Below are positions 35,891 to 45,824 of a stretch of 64,000 nucleotides of DNA, one piece after another. The DNA lies in the NCBI RefSeq assembly GCF_000691165.1, contig NZ_ASJD01000001.1, positions 62,001 through 126,000 of the forward strand. The letters are read 5' to 3'. The notes beneath the pieces are model-generated. The model was given only the letters and a program-made list of their open reading frames with translations, searched no databases and had not been told where the DNA came from. The number at the start of each line of letters is the position of its first letter. The first letter of the stretch is position 1. Position numbers and translations under genes: made by a program. The DNA is from Bacillus safensis FO-36b. Lineage in GTDB: Bacteria > Bacillota > Bacilli > Bacillales > Bacillaceae.

Positions 35891-36528
35891 TTGATCGTCT
35901 GCTCCATAGGCCAGAGCACTTTATAGCCTTTTGCGCGAATCAGCTTCGTCACATGATCTGCATGAATGGTTTGAAGGCGGAATACGAGCACTTTAGATGC
36001 CTCATTGGCATGCGGGTACACGAGCACACTCAGCATTTGAATATGCTGCTCCTTTAAAATGGCTGTAATATCTGCGAGGCTTTCTGTCATCTGCTCCACT
36101 TCAACCTCTAAGTGCGACCCAGGCTGATCTGCACCTGTCAGTCTTACAAACGTACGAAGCAGATCTGTTTTTGTGATAATGCCTACAAGCTTGCCGCGTC
36201 TCACCACTGGAAGACAGCCAATTCCGTGCTCAAAAAAGACACTTGATATCTCCTCAACGAAATCAAGCGGGTGAGCCGTGATCGTCTCTAATACCATGAT
36301 CTCTTCTACTGGCCGCTGAATAAAGAGCTTCCTTTTCTCTGTTTCAAAAATACTTGGACTGGCATTTTTAATATCCCGATCTGTCACCATCCCAATGACA
36401 GACCCTTGATCAGATACGATCGGGATATGCCGGATGTGGTGTGCACTCATTTTTTGAATGGCTTCTTCAATCGTATCGGTTTTTCGCAGCGTGATCACAT
36501 CACGCTCCATAATTTGTTCAATCATCAT
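35887..36528 (-). CDS. acuB: Acetoin utilisation protein AcuB (CBS and ACT domains)
   Basis: A 213-residue protein with two CBS domains (about residues 1-140), which usually bind adenylates, and a C-terminal ACT-like domain. It lies between acuA and acuC in one operon. In B. subtilis acuB belongs to the operon affecting acetoin and butanediol use, but its own action is unclear; sensing of the AMP/ATP state is a reasonable inference. AAGGGG precedes the start. Two ATGs in a row leave a one-codon doubt. Confidence 0.92.
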   Translation of the reverse strand: MMIEQIMERDVITLRKTDTIEEAIQKMSAHHIRHIPIVSDQGSVIGMVTDRDIKNASPSIFETEKRKLFIQRPVEEIMVLETITAHPLDFVEEISSVFFEHGIGCLPVVRRGKLVGIITKTDLLRTFVRLTGADQPGSHLEVEVEQMTESLADITAILKEQHIQMLSVLVYPHANEASKVLVFRLQTIHADHVTKLIRAKGYKVLWPMEQTIK

Positions 36529-36567
36529 TGTTTACCAATCCCCTTTGCCAAAAAAACGAATTGAACG

Positions 36568-37200
36568 TTAATACATAAAACGCTGATGGAAGCGAAGACG
36601 ATCGAAACGCTCGATCGAATCAGGACTCACATGTTTCCCAATTCTGGCCATTAAACAATTGGCTGGATGTGAGCTGATTTCTGGCTCGTCTGTTGCAAAC
36701 CAGACAAGACCGCCTGCGTTCATCATTTTCTCCATCATTTTGCGGTACTCCCAAACGTTTTTCTTTGTCCCCTTTAAATCCCAATGCCAGTAATATTCAG
36801 TTGTAATGATGATGTAATTCTCCATTTGCTCATCCATCATGCTCACATCAAGCAAATGCTTGCCAAGTGAGCATCCTCTAAATGGAGGAGCGACCTCAAT
36901 CGCGCCAAGCTCAATTAAATTGTCCATTTTGCCCTCTGACCAGCGCTCAAGTGGATCAGGATACAAATACGTGACATAGCCTACGACAAGCTCATTCGCT
37001 CTTGCAATGATAATACGTCCTTCTGGAAGATCTGCTATTTCAACAAGTGCTTGTTTCTGTTCCTCAGGCGTGCGAAATGCCGTTAGTCCTTCATGAAACG
37101 TATAGTTCGCAAGCTCTGATGCAGGTACCGGTCCTTCAACCAGGATGGAACCTGTTTCTCGCTCAATGGTTTTTGAATAATAAGTTTTAGGATGCTCCAC
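36568..37200 (-). CDS. acuA: Protein N-acetyltransferase AcuA
   Basis: A 210-residue GNAT acetyltransferase. The acetyl-CoA loop is in VAPPFRGCSLGKHLL. In B. subtilis it acetylates the active-site lysine of acetyl-CoA synthetase and thereby turns it off. The start is GTG with a GGTGG-rich region upstream and matches the family N-terminus EHPKTYYS. It is divergent from acsA, its target, with two cre-like sites in between. Confidence 0.94.
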   Translation of the reverse strand: MEHPKTYYSKTIERETGSILVEGPVPASELANYTFHEGLTAFRTPEEQKQALVEIADLPEGRIIIARANELVVGYVTYLYPDPLERWSEGKMDNLIELGAIEVAPPFRGCSLGKHLLDVSMMDEQMENYIIITTEYYWHWDLKGTKKNVWEYRKMMEKMMNAGGLVWFATDEPEISSHPANCLMARIGKHVSPDSIERFDRLRFHQRFMY

Positions 37201-37259
37201 GTATCCACCGCCCCTAATTCTAGTGAGTCGTCTCTATTCTATCTTAAAACTTGCAATAA

Positions 37260-37273
37260 TTAAAACGGTTTCA
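37260..37273. promoter_or_regulatory. cre site between acuA and acsA
   Basis: TTAAAACGGTTTCA fits the CcpA operator pattern TGNAANCGNWWWCA with one mismatch. CcpA control of acsA and acuABC is known in B. subtilis. Confidence 0.65.
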
Positions 37274-37326
37274 TCAGAAGTTTTTTAAAAATTGAGAAAA
37301 AAAGTCATCTATACTATAATGGTCAT

Positions 37327-37340
37327 TGTAAACGTATGCA
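37327..37340. promoter_or_regulatory. Second cre-like site just before acsA
   Basis: TGTAAACGTATGCA fits the cre pattern with one mismatch and lies directly upstream of the acsA ribosome site, where a bound repressor would block transcription as a roadblock. Confidence 0.6.
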
Positions 37341-37355
37341 AAGGGGGACTGTTTG

Positions 37356-39080
37356 ATGAAATTGGAAACGCTACCATCAGTAAAAGGGGATTATCATTTA
37401 AATGATTATGAGCAGGCATACAAAGATTTTTCATGGGAGGAAGCTAGAAAAAACTTCTCCTGGTATGAAACAGGAAAAATAAATGCAGCCTATGAAGCGA
37501 TTGACAGACATGCGGACTCGTTTCGTCACAACAAGGTGGCGCTTCACTACAAAGATTCACAGCGGGATGAAAAGTATACGTTCAGGGATATGAAAATCAA
37601 CACAAACAAAGCGGGGAATCTATTCAGAGAAAAGGCACATGTAGAAAAAGGGGATCGCGTGTTTATCTTTATGCCAAGATCACCTGAGCTCTATTTTCTT
37701 TTGCTTGGTGCAGTTAAAATTGGAGCGATCGTTGGCCCATTATTTGAGGCATTTATGGAAGGTGCCGTCAAAGACCGTTTAGAAAATAGTGAGGCAAAGG
37801 TGATCGTGACAACACCAGATTTGCTTGAGCGAATTCCATTTGCAGAGCTTCCGAAGCTTGAATCTGTCATCATTGTCGGCGGTGAAAACGAAGACGTCGA
37901 TGGCGTGCGGACAATTCACTATGAAAAGGCGTTTGAGGAGGCAGCAAAGGAGCTTGAGATTGAATGGATGGATGAAAAAGACGGCTTCCTGCTTCATTAC
38001 ACATCAGGATCTACTGGGACGCCAAAAGGTGTGCTTCATGTCCATGGTGCAATGGTCCAGCAAGGTCAGACTGGTAAATGGGTGCTAGACTTGAAAGAAG
38101 ATGACGTTTACTGGTGTACAGCTGATCCAGGCTGGGTTACAGGCACAGTGTACGGTATTTTTTCACCGTGGTTAAATGGGGCAACGAATGTGATTTTAGG
38201 CGGCCGGTTTAATCCTGATACGTGGTATGAAACCATTGAATCACTCGGTGTAACCGTTTGGTACAGTGCCCCGACCGCCTTTAGAATGCTCATGGGGGCA
38301 GGGGATGATCTCATTCAAAAATATGACCTCAGCTCGCTCCGCCATGTCTTAAGTGTGGGAGAGCCGCTTAATCCAGAAGTCATCCGCTGGGGAGATGCTG
38401 TTTTTGGCAAACGGATTCACGACACTTGGTGGATGACAGAAACCGGAGCACAGCTGATTTGTAATTATCCATGCATGGACATCAAGCCAGGTTCGATGGG
38501 AAAACCGATTCCAGGCGTAGAAGCAGCGATTGTTGATAATGCAGGAAATGAACTTCCGCCATACCGGATGGGCAACCTTGCGATTAAAAAAGGCTGGCCT
38601 TCTATGATGCATACGATCTGGAACAATCCTGAAAAATATGAATCTTACTTTATGCCGGGAGATTGGTATGTTTCAGGAGATTCAGCTTATATGGACGAAG
38701 ACGGATACTTTTGGTTCCAGGGACGTGTCGATGATGTCATCATGACGTCAGGAGAGCGGGTCGGTCCATTTGAGGTGGAAAGTAAACTGGTCGAACATCC
38801 AGCTATTGCGGAGGCTGGTGTCATTGGAAAGCCAGATCCGGTCCGCGGTGAAATTATTAAAGCATTTATAGCGCTTAGAAGCGGATATGAGCCGACAGAT
38901 GAGCTGAAAGAAGAGATTCGTACATTTGTGAAAAAAGGACTCGCAGCACATGCGGCACCGCGAGAAATTGAGTTCAAAGACAAACTGCCGAAAACGAGAA
39001 GCGGAAAAATTATGAGACGTGTGCTAAAGGCGTGGGAGCTGAATTTACCTGCTGGCGACCTTTCGACAATGGAAGATTAA
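37356..39080 (+). CDS. acsA: Acetyl-CoA synthetase AcsA
   Basis: A 574-residue AMP-forming ligase that makes acetyl-CoA from acetate. The adenylate-binding P-loop is HYTSGSTGTPKG, the core motif is TWWMTETG, and the C-terminal catalytic lysine lies in PKTRSGKIMRR, which is the residue AcuA acetylates and AcuC deacetylates. AAGGGGG is 8 bases before the second ATG, which I use. It is divergent from acuABC and under likely CcpA control. Confidence 0.95.
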   Translation: MKLETLPSVKGDYHLNDYEQAYKDFSWEEARKNFSWYETGKINAAYEAIDRHADSFRHNKVALHYKDSQRDEKYTFRDMKINTNKAGNLFREKAHVEKGDRVFIFMPRSPELYFLLLGAVKIGAIVGPLFEAFMEGAVKDRLENSEAKVIVTTPDLLERIPFAELPKLESVIIVGGENEDVDGVRTIHYEKAFEEAAKELEIEWMDEKDGFLLHYTSGSTGTPKGVLHVHGAMVQQGQTGKWVLDLKEDDVYWCTADPGWVTGTVYGIFSPWLNGATNVILGGRFNPDTWYETIESLGVTVWYSAPTAFRMLMGAGDDLIQKYDLSSLRHVLSVGEPLNPEVIRWGDAVFGKRIHDTWWMTETGAQLICNYPCMDIKPGSMGKPIPGVEAAIVDNAGNELPPYRMGNLAIKKGWPSMMHTIWNNPEKYESYFMPGDWYVSGDSAYMDEDGYFWFQGRVDDVIMTSGERVGPFEVESKLVEHPAIAEAGVIGKPDPVRGEIIKAFIALRSGYEPTDELKEEIRTFVKKGLAAHAAPREIEFKDKLPKTRSGKIMRRVLKAWELNLPAGDLSTMED

Positions 39081-39093
39081 ATTTTTTCATCAG

Positions 39094-39122
39094 TTGACTT
39101 GATATCAAAAGTGTGTTAAAAA
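39094..39122 (+). promoter_or_regulatory. Likely promoter of the tyrS leader
   Basis: TTGACT, 17 bases, TAAAAA, placed about 60-90 bases before stem I of the T-box. Confidence 0.5.
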
Positions 39123-39179
39123 TGACATTAGTTGAATATGAAAAGGTTTTGACTGAGATTCAGTAGAATGATCTTTCCC

Positions 39180-39396
39180 TGTTGAAGAGAGCTGACGGCT
39201 GGTGCGAGTCAGTACAAAGAGATATTCGAATTACCCTCACGAACCGCTTTTACGAAAAGGAGCATGCCCTGATTAGTGAAAGAACGGATCTGTCCGTTAT
39301 CAGTGTAAGTGAAAAGACGAGATTTTTTGTCTTTTAAGCAGGGTGGTACCGCGATATATATCGTCCCTTCGTTCATTCGAAGGGGCGTTTTTTTGT
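39180..39396 (+). promoter_or_regulatory. Tyrosine T-box riboswitch upstream of tyrS
   Basis: The T-box sequence AGGGTGGTACCGCG is at 39340-39353, followed by the terminator CCCTTCG/CGAAGGG with a T run. Upstream hairpins are AACGGA/TCCGTT and AAAAGAC/GTCTTTT. The specifier codon is most likely TAC (39213-39215, Tyr), in agreement with the gene it controls. Uncharged tRNA-Tyr would favour the antiterminator. Confidence 0.93.
39362..39394 (+). terminator. Regulated terminator of the tyrS T-box
   Basis: CCCTTCG and CGAAGGG flank a short loop and are followed by seven T. It competes with the antiterminator formed by the T-box sequence. Confidence 0.9.
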
Positions 39397-39399
39397 TGA

Positions 39400-40692
<1,293 letters not shown>

Positions 40693-40716
40693 AGTATGAA
40701 ACAGTAAGCATCATGG

Positions 40717-40752
40717 AAAAGCACCCCAACATTGAGGTGCTTTTCTTTTTTA
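40717..40752. terminator. Bidirectional terminator between tyrS and the ABM gene
   Basis: AAGCACCCCAA pairs with TTGAGGTGCTT (one mismatch or wobble) and is followed by TTCTTTTTT. Confidence 0.8.
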
Positions 40753-40764
40753 TGTAGAAGTAGC

Positions 40765-41121
40765 TCATTCGTCTGCTTCTTGTTCAAGGAGTGAATCTTT
40801 GTTTGTATAAGCATGTTCTACCTTACAAATTCGGGTTGTATAGGATTCATACCAATCTTTTTTCCCCTTTTTTTGAACACGCTGATGTGCTGTATGTGCT
40901 TTCCATTCTTTGATGGATTCTAATGAATCCCAGTAAGAGACAGTGATTCCAACACCATGTTCATCTCGTACACTTTCCATTCCAAGAAACCCATCTAGAT
41001 CTTTCGCTAATTCTTCCATTTTTTGAGCAGCAGCAGCGTATTCTTTCTGCTCGACATTTGTTCGTTTTGATGTGAAAATCGCGGCGTAGTAGGGTGGTGC
41101 AGGTGTTTGAGTAAATAGCAT
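40765..41121 (-). CDS. Antibiotic biosynthesis monooxygenase (ABM) domain protein
   Basis: A 118-residue dimeric ferredoxin-like fold protein of the ABM group (LDGFLGMESVRDEHGVGITVSYWDSLESIKEWKAHTAHQ). Members include heme-degrading and quinol monooxygenases, but the name does not prove antibiotic synthesis. The pattern is closest to the small YqjZ-like proteins of Bacillus. AGGAGG precedes the ATG. It stands alone between tyrS and the lipase, in a segment that B. subtilis lacks between tyrS and rpsD as I recall. Confidence 0.82.
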   Translation of the reverse strand: MLFTQTPAPPYYAAIFTSKRTNVEQKEYAAAAQKMEELAKDLDGFLGMESVRDEHGVGITVSYWDSLESIKEWKAHTAHQRVQKKGKKDWYESYTTRICKVEHAYTNKDSLLEQEADE

Positions 41122-41322
41122 CTAGTAGAACCTCCTTAGTCTATTGATATTATATATGAAAGAAAGAAGGTCTCGTAGTCTTTTTGTTTTAATTTAAAAA
41201 AGTCCAAGGTGCTTTTTGATTATTTATATTTTTGTAAAATCATCTCATAAACATTACCTTGTTCACTTTTCTGACATATTTTTCTTGTATAAAATAGAGT
41301 CGTATAAGATGAATAAGGGGGA

Positions 41323-41970
41323 ATGAAAGTGATTTTTGTTAAGAAAAGGAGTTTGCAAATTCTCATTGCGCTTGCATTGGTGATTGGTTCAATGGCGTTT
41401 ATCCAGCCGAAAGAGGCGAAGGCGGCTGAGCATAATCCGGTTGTGATGGTGCACGGCATTGGCGGTGCCTCTTATAACTTTTTTTCTATTAAAAGTTATT
41501 TGGCCACACAAGGCTGGGATCGAAACCAATTATATGCTATTGATTTCATAGACAAAACAGGAAATAACCGCAACAATGGTCCGCGTCTATCGAGATTCGT
41601 CAAAGATGTGTTAGACAAAACGGGTGCCAAAAAAGTAGATATTGTGGCTCATAGTATGGGCGGGGCGAACACGCTATACTATATTAAGAATCTAGATGGC
41701 GGCGATAAAATTGAGAACGTTGTCACAATTGGTGGAGCAAACGGACTCGTTTCAAGCAGAGCATTACCAGGCACAGATCCAAATCAAAAAATTCTTTACA
41801 CATCCGTCTATAGCTCGGCAGATCTTATTGTCGTCAACAGCCTCTCTCGTTTAATTGGCGCAAGAAACATCCTGATCCATGGCGTTGGTCATATCGGTCT
41901 ATTAACCTCAAGCCAAGTGAAAGGGTATATTAAAGAAGGACTGAACGGCGGAGGACAGAATACGAATTAA
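41323..41970 (+). CDS. lipA: Secreted lipase, subfamily I.4 (B. pumilus LipA type)
   Basis: A 215-residue secreted lipase. A signal peptide with AKA at 32-34 gives a mature protein from Ala35. The catalytic triad Ser111, Asp167 and His190 corresponds to mature positions 77, 133 and 156, the same as in B. subtilis LipA. The elbow is AHSMGG, with Ala replacing the first Gly of GxSxG, as is typical for the subfamily. There is no lid. GTG at 41329 has better spacing to AGGGGG than the ATG at 41323, so the start is uncertain by two codons. It hydrolyses triglycerides outside the cell. Confidence 0.94.
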   Translation: MKVIFVKKRSLQILIALALVIGSMAFIQPKEAKAAEHNPVVMVHGIGGASYNFFSIKSYLATQGWDRNQLYAIDFIDKTGNNRNNGPRLSRFVKDVLDKTGAKKVDIVAHSMGGANTLYYIKNLDGGDKIENVVTIGGANGLVSSRALPGTDPNQKILYTSVYSSADLIVVNSLSRLIGARNILIHGVGHIGLLTSSQVKGYIKEGLNGGGQNTN

Positions 41971-41975
41971 AAAAC

Positions 41976-42009
41976 GAAAAAAGACAGCGGCATATGCTGT
42001 CTTTTTTGA
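41976..42009 (+). terminator. Terminator of the lipase gene
   Basis: AAAAAGACAGC pairs with GCTGTCTTTTTT around GGCATAT. Confidence 0.88.
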
Positions 42010-42127
42010 TGTCAGCTGGCATATGGCAGCTAGAGATATTGAAAAGGGTGGCAAAACGATGATACACAAACAGACCATCGTACATAGCTGAATAAAAACA
42101 TGTACAAAACGATCGCCATTCCTTACA

Positions 42128-42141
42128 CTACATGTAGTGAA
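42128..42141. promoter_or_regulatory. 14-bp perfect palindrome upstream of the isochorismatase-like gene
   Basis: CACTACATGTAGTG is an exact palindrome 25 bases before the start codon. It has the look of a dimeric repressor operator (MarR or TetR type), though no regulator gene lies beside it. Confidence 0.5.
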
Positions 42142-42166
42142 TGTGAATATTCGGAGGTGGGCGTTT

Positions 42167-42733
42167 GTGAAAACGAATCAAAAGGCTTTCATCATTGTAG
42201 ATGTACAAAAAGCGTTCGAGCATGAAAAATGGGGAGAACGCAATAACCTAGAGGCAGAGGAGAATATTAGCCGGCTATTAACGTTTTGGCGAGAGAAAGG
42301 CTGGAAAGTGATTCATATTCAGCATACATCCAACAATCCGGACTCTGTATTTCATCCAGCAAATGAAGGGCACCTTTTCAAAGATTTGGCTAAACCGCTA
42401 GAGGAAGAAATGGTGATACAAAAGAAAGTCAACAGCAGCTTTATTGGTACTAACTTAGAGGAACATCTAAGATCAAACCAGGTTGACACGGTCGTGATCG
42501 CAGGATTAACAACCCCTCACTGCGTATCAACAACCACAAGAATGAGCGGAAATCTTGGCTTTGATACGTATCTGATCTCAGATGCAACAGCCGCCTTTGG
42601 ACTAACAGATCAAAATGGTACATATTTTGACCCAGAAACGATCCACCGGCTCTCACTTGCAACCCTGCATGATGAATTTGCGACTGTCATGACAACAGAG
42701 CAGCTCATCGCAAAATGGACAAGTCAAGAATAA
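42167..42733 (+). CDS. Isochorismatase-family cysteine hydrolase
   Basis: A 188-residue single-domain cysteine hydrolase. The catalytic triad is visible as Asp12 (IVDVQKAF), the Lys in QKKVNSSF and the Cys in TTPHCVSTT. The family splits isochorismate, nicotinamide or other amides; this short form is more like the amidases than like siderophore isochorismatases. GGAGGTGG precedes the GTG at 42167. The substrate is unknown. A palindrome near its promoter suggests dedicated control. Confidence 0.85.
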   Translation: MKTNQKAFIIVDVQKAFEHEKWGERNNLEAEENISRLLTFWREKGWKVIHIQHTSNNPDSVFHPANEGHLFKDLAKPLEEEMVIQKKVNSSFIGTNLEEHLRSNQVDTVVIAGLTTPHCVSTTTRMSGNLGFDTYLISDATAAFGLTDQNGTYFDPETIHRLSLATLHDEFATVMTTEQLIAKWTSQE

Positions 42734-42740
42734 AAGTTTG

Positions 42741-42774
42741 AAAGCTCCTAGAAAGAGATCTAGGAGCTTTTTTC
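42741..42774. terminator. Bidirectional terminator after the isochorismatase-like gene
   Basis: AAAGCTCCTAGA pairs with TCTAGGAGCTTT and has a T tail; the opposite-strand gene ends 4 bases further on. Confidence 0.88.
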
Positions 42775-42777
42775 ATG

Positions 42778-43332
42778 CTAATGATATGTGTCCAGCGATT
42801 GTTTTCGTTGTTTCTTACGTGAGTAAACGAGATCAATCTCAATAATTAAAAAACTGACAAAGAATGATAAAATCAATACGCCGGAATCCCCTATCGATAC
42901 ATTCATTAAATTTAAGTAAAGGACATACTTGATAGAGAGATGTAAAACGATCCAAGAACTCACCCATTCCAAAGTATAAGTGAGCCATACAGGAAGCTTA
43001 AGGAGATAAGCCAGTCCTTTTCCTATGAATAGAAGGACAGGTGACCAAAAAACGACGATAACACTTACTAACAAAGAGAAAGAGATCAAAGAAAAAAACG
43101 AATCATACGTGATGGTTTCTCCAAAAAGAAAATTCACGCCTAGAACAGTGATGTATAGCAATAGACTTGGAACCGCGATCACAAAGCAGATAGAAAAAAA
43201 GAGCAGAAAGATAAACAGACTTGCAGCAAATCTATTGGGCGGCTCATCGATAATCTGTTTTTTTCTTAGAAGAGAATAGGCAATCATTGCCAAGATTAAA
43301 AGTAAGAATAGAATGATTGTAATACTATACAT
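42778..43332 (-). CDS. Membrane protein of unknown function
   Basis: A 184-residue protein with four to five hydrophobic helices and a basic C-terminal tail (SRKKQRKQS). GGAGGAG lies 6 bases before the ATG at 43332, so the longer upstream frame is not needed. I do not recognise a family. It belongs to the accessory stretch between tyrS and rpsD. Confidence 0.6.
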   Translation of the reverse strand: MYSITIILFLLLILAMIAYSLLRKKQIIDEPPNRFAASLFIFLLFFSICFVIAVPSLLLYITVLGVNFLFGETITYDSFFSLISFSLLVSVIVVFWSPVLLFIGKGLAYLLKLPVWLTYTLEWVSSWIVLHLSIKYVLYLNLMNVSIGDSGVLILSFFVSFLIIEIDLVYSRKKQRKQSLDTYH

Positions 43333-43555
43333 GGAACTCCTCCATCTGCGTACTATAGAAGACCAAACGACTGATATGTCATCTATCATGATTGTACCAA
43401 TAGATAAAAGGCACTTCAATGAAATGTTTCCTATATTTGTATATAAAAATAGAGACAGGTTTGATTGAAGTAAGAATGGAGCAGGCAGCCGGGGAAAATA
43501 AGTATTGAAAATGGAAGATGACTTCAAATGATTTCATGTATAATTGAGAACATAC

Positions 43556-43603
43556 AAAAAACCCTAGAAATCCTTGAACAATCAAGGGATCTAGGGTTTT
43601 TTT
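43556..43603. terminator. Terminator of rpsD
   Basis: AAACCCTAGA and AATCCTTGA pair with TCAAGGGAT and CTAGGGTTT around a 4-base loop, an 18-bp stem with T runs on both strands. Confidence 0.93.
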
Positions 43604-43628
43604 GCTCTCTCTTAGAGAAGTAAAGAAA

Positions 43629-44417
<789 letters not shown>

Positions 44418-44423
44418 AACTCT

Positions 44424-44452
44424 ATTATATGACGCTGGATAGGAGAAGTCAA
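44424..44452 (-). promoter_or_regulatory. Strong sigma-A promoter of rpsD
   Basis: On the minus strand TTGACT, 17 bases, TATAAT. Confidence 0.85.
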
Positions 44453-44498
44453 CCTATTTAGAGGCAGAGGTGACGTTCTCCATTATATAAAGAAACAT

Positions 44499-44527
44499 AA
44501 AAAAGCAGACAATGTGCCTGCTTTTTC
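44499..44527. terminator. Terminator of ytsP
   Basis: AAAAAGCAG pairs with CTGCTTTTT around ACAATGTGC. Confidence 0.8.
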
Positions 44528-44534
44528 TGCATGA

Positions 44535-45032
44535 TTACGCATCCATAGAGACGGATAACGCCTGTTGGAGAATTTCTGTAAATTGAATAAGGTAGGACTC
44601 ATCTACTTCACTGAAGCGGTCTTTCACAGGGCTGTCAATATCGAGCACCCCAATGATCTGTCCATTGACCTTGAGCGGAATGACTATTTCAGATTGCGAT
44701 GCTGCGTCACAGGCAATATGTCCAGGGAATGCATGGACATCAGCGATACGCTGCACTTCACCTGTCGCAAACGCTGTACCGCAAACACCTTTTCCAGAAG
44801 GGATGCGCACACATGCAGGCAGTCCGTTAAATGGTCCAAGCACAAGCTCGCCGCCCTTTGCTAAATAAAACCCTGCCCAATTGACTTCAGGAAGTGAATG
44901 ATAGAGCAGCGCAGCTGCATTTGCCAAGTTGGCAATCAGATCAGGTTCACCATCTGTAATGGCTTCTACCTGTTTGACAAGCAATTGATAGTCTTTTGAA
45001 GGATCGCCAGACTGTTTTTCGACATGAAACAT
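44535..45032 (-). CDS. ytsP: GAF-domain free methionine-(R)-sulfoxide reductase YtsP
   Basis: A 165-residue GAF-fold enzyme of the fRMsr type that reduces free methionine-R-sulfoxide. The three family cysteines are in place: Cys74 (LPACVRIP), Cys84 (GVCGTAF) and Cys108 (HIACDAAS). GGAG precedes the ATG. On the chromosome it lies downstream of refZ, on the opposite strand and divergent from it. Confidence 0.9.
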   Translation of the reverse strand: MFHVEKQSGDPSKDYQLLVKQVEAITDGEPDLIANLANAAALLYHSLPEVNWAGFYLAKGGELVLGPFNGLPACVRIPSGKGVCGTAFATGEVQRIADVHAFPGHIACDAASQSEIVIPLKVNGQIIGVLDIDSPVKDRFSEVDESYLIQFTEILQQALSVSMDA

Positions 45033-45158
45033 GAAAATCTCCTACTTTCTATCTTAAAAATACATAACTTGCGTCTCGCATGTGGGATTTGTCGAGCAAT
45101 TGTAAAAGGAACTTCCGCCTTCATCTTGAAGTATGTACACATGAAGAGGGGTGAGCGG

Positions 45159-45824
45159 ATGAAAACATCAACAACCGTGCAAACAAAAGACCGTATTATG
45201 GATGCTGCCATCAGACTTTTTAACCAAAAAGGATTTTCTGGAACCTCTGTCCGTGAGATTGCGAAGGAAGCAAACGTCAACGTTGCCCACATTTCTTATT
45301 ACTTTCAAGGAAAAGGAGGGCTGCTTGAGCAGCTCGTATCCGATTTTTATGAAGGTTACATTCACATGATTGAATCACATCTCCATCACATGGAAACCCG
45401 TCATGCAAAAGAATGCTTACTACATGTGGTTTTTGATATTTTATCTTATCAGCACAAGCACCGTCAATTAACCCGTTTCGTTTATCGGGAGGTGACGATT
45501 GATTCGACACTCATCAGAGAAATCATGTCGACATATTTAACAAAAGAAAAGTATTTGTTTCAGCTCATCATTGAAAAAGGAAAAAGCACCCATGTTATTT
45601 GTGAGCAGCTTTCACTCGCATCCTTTATGATTCAGCTTAAATCACTTCTCATGATGCCATATTTACAGCCGCAATATTTAACAGAGGTGCTTTATTTGAA
45701 CCCAAGTGAGCCGTATTTCTATCAAATGTACTTTAAGGAGCTGAGCCGCTCGCTTCATTATCTGTTAGAACCAAAAGAGCCGGCACTAGATTCTCATCTG
45801 AACCTCATGATGTCCTCGAATTGA
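45159..45824 (+). CDS. refZ: TetR-family regulator RefZ (FtsZ-ring regulator)
   Basis: A 221-residue TetR-type protein. The DNA-binding part is FSGTSVREIAKEANVNVAHISYYFQGKGGL at residues about 25-55, and the C-terminal region (FVYREVTIDSTLIREIMSTYL) matches B. subtilis RefZ (YttP), which binds motifs near the origin and affects FtsZ-ring placement at the onset of sporulation. GAGGGGTG precedes the ATG at 45159. Its end overlaps the end of hisJ by 31 bases with no terminator between. Confidence 0.9.
   Translation: MKTSTTVQTKDRIMDAAIRLFNQKGFSGTSVREIAKEANVNVAHISYYFQGKGGLLEQLVSDFYEGYIHMIESHLHHMETRHAKECLLHVVFDILSYQHKHRQLTRFVYREVTIDSTLIREIMSTYLTKEKYLFQLIIEKGKSTHVICEQLSLASFMIQLKSLLMMPYLQPQYLTEVLYLNPSEPYFYQMYFKELSRSLHYLLEPKEPALDSHLNLMMSSN

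Noticed and set aside
43505..43603. TATAAT followed shortly by a terminator, as a small RNA gene on the plus strand
   Set aside because: The -35 is poor, and the hairpin is well explained as the terminator of rpsD on the minus strand.
45024..45158. A 45-codon N-terminal extension of refZ
   Set aside because: The family begins just before the helix-turn-helix, and GAGGGGTG marks the ATG at 45159.
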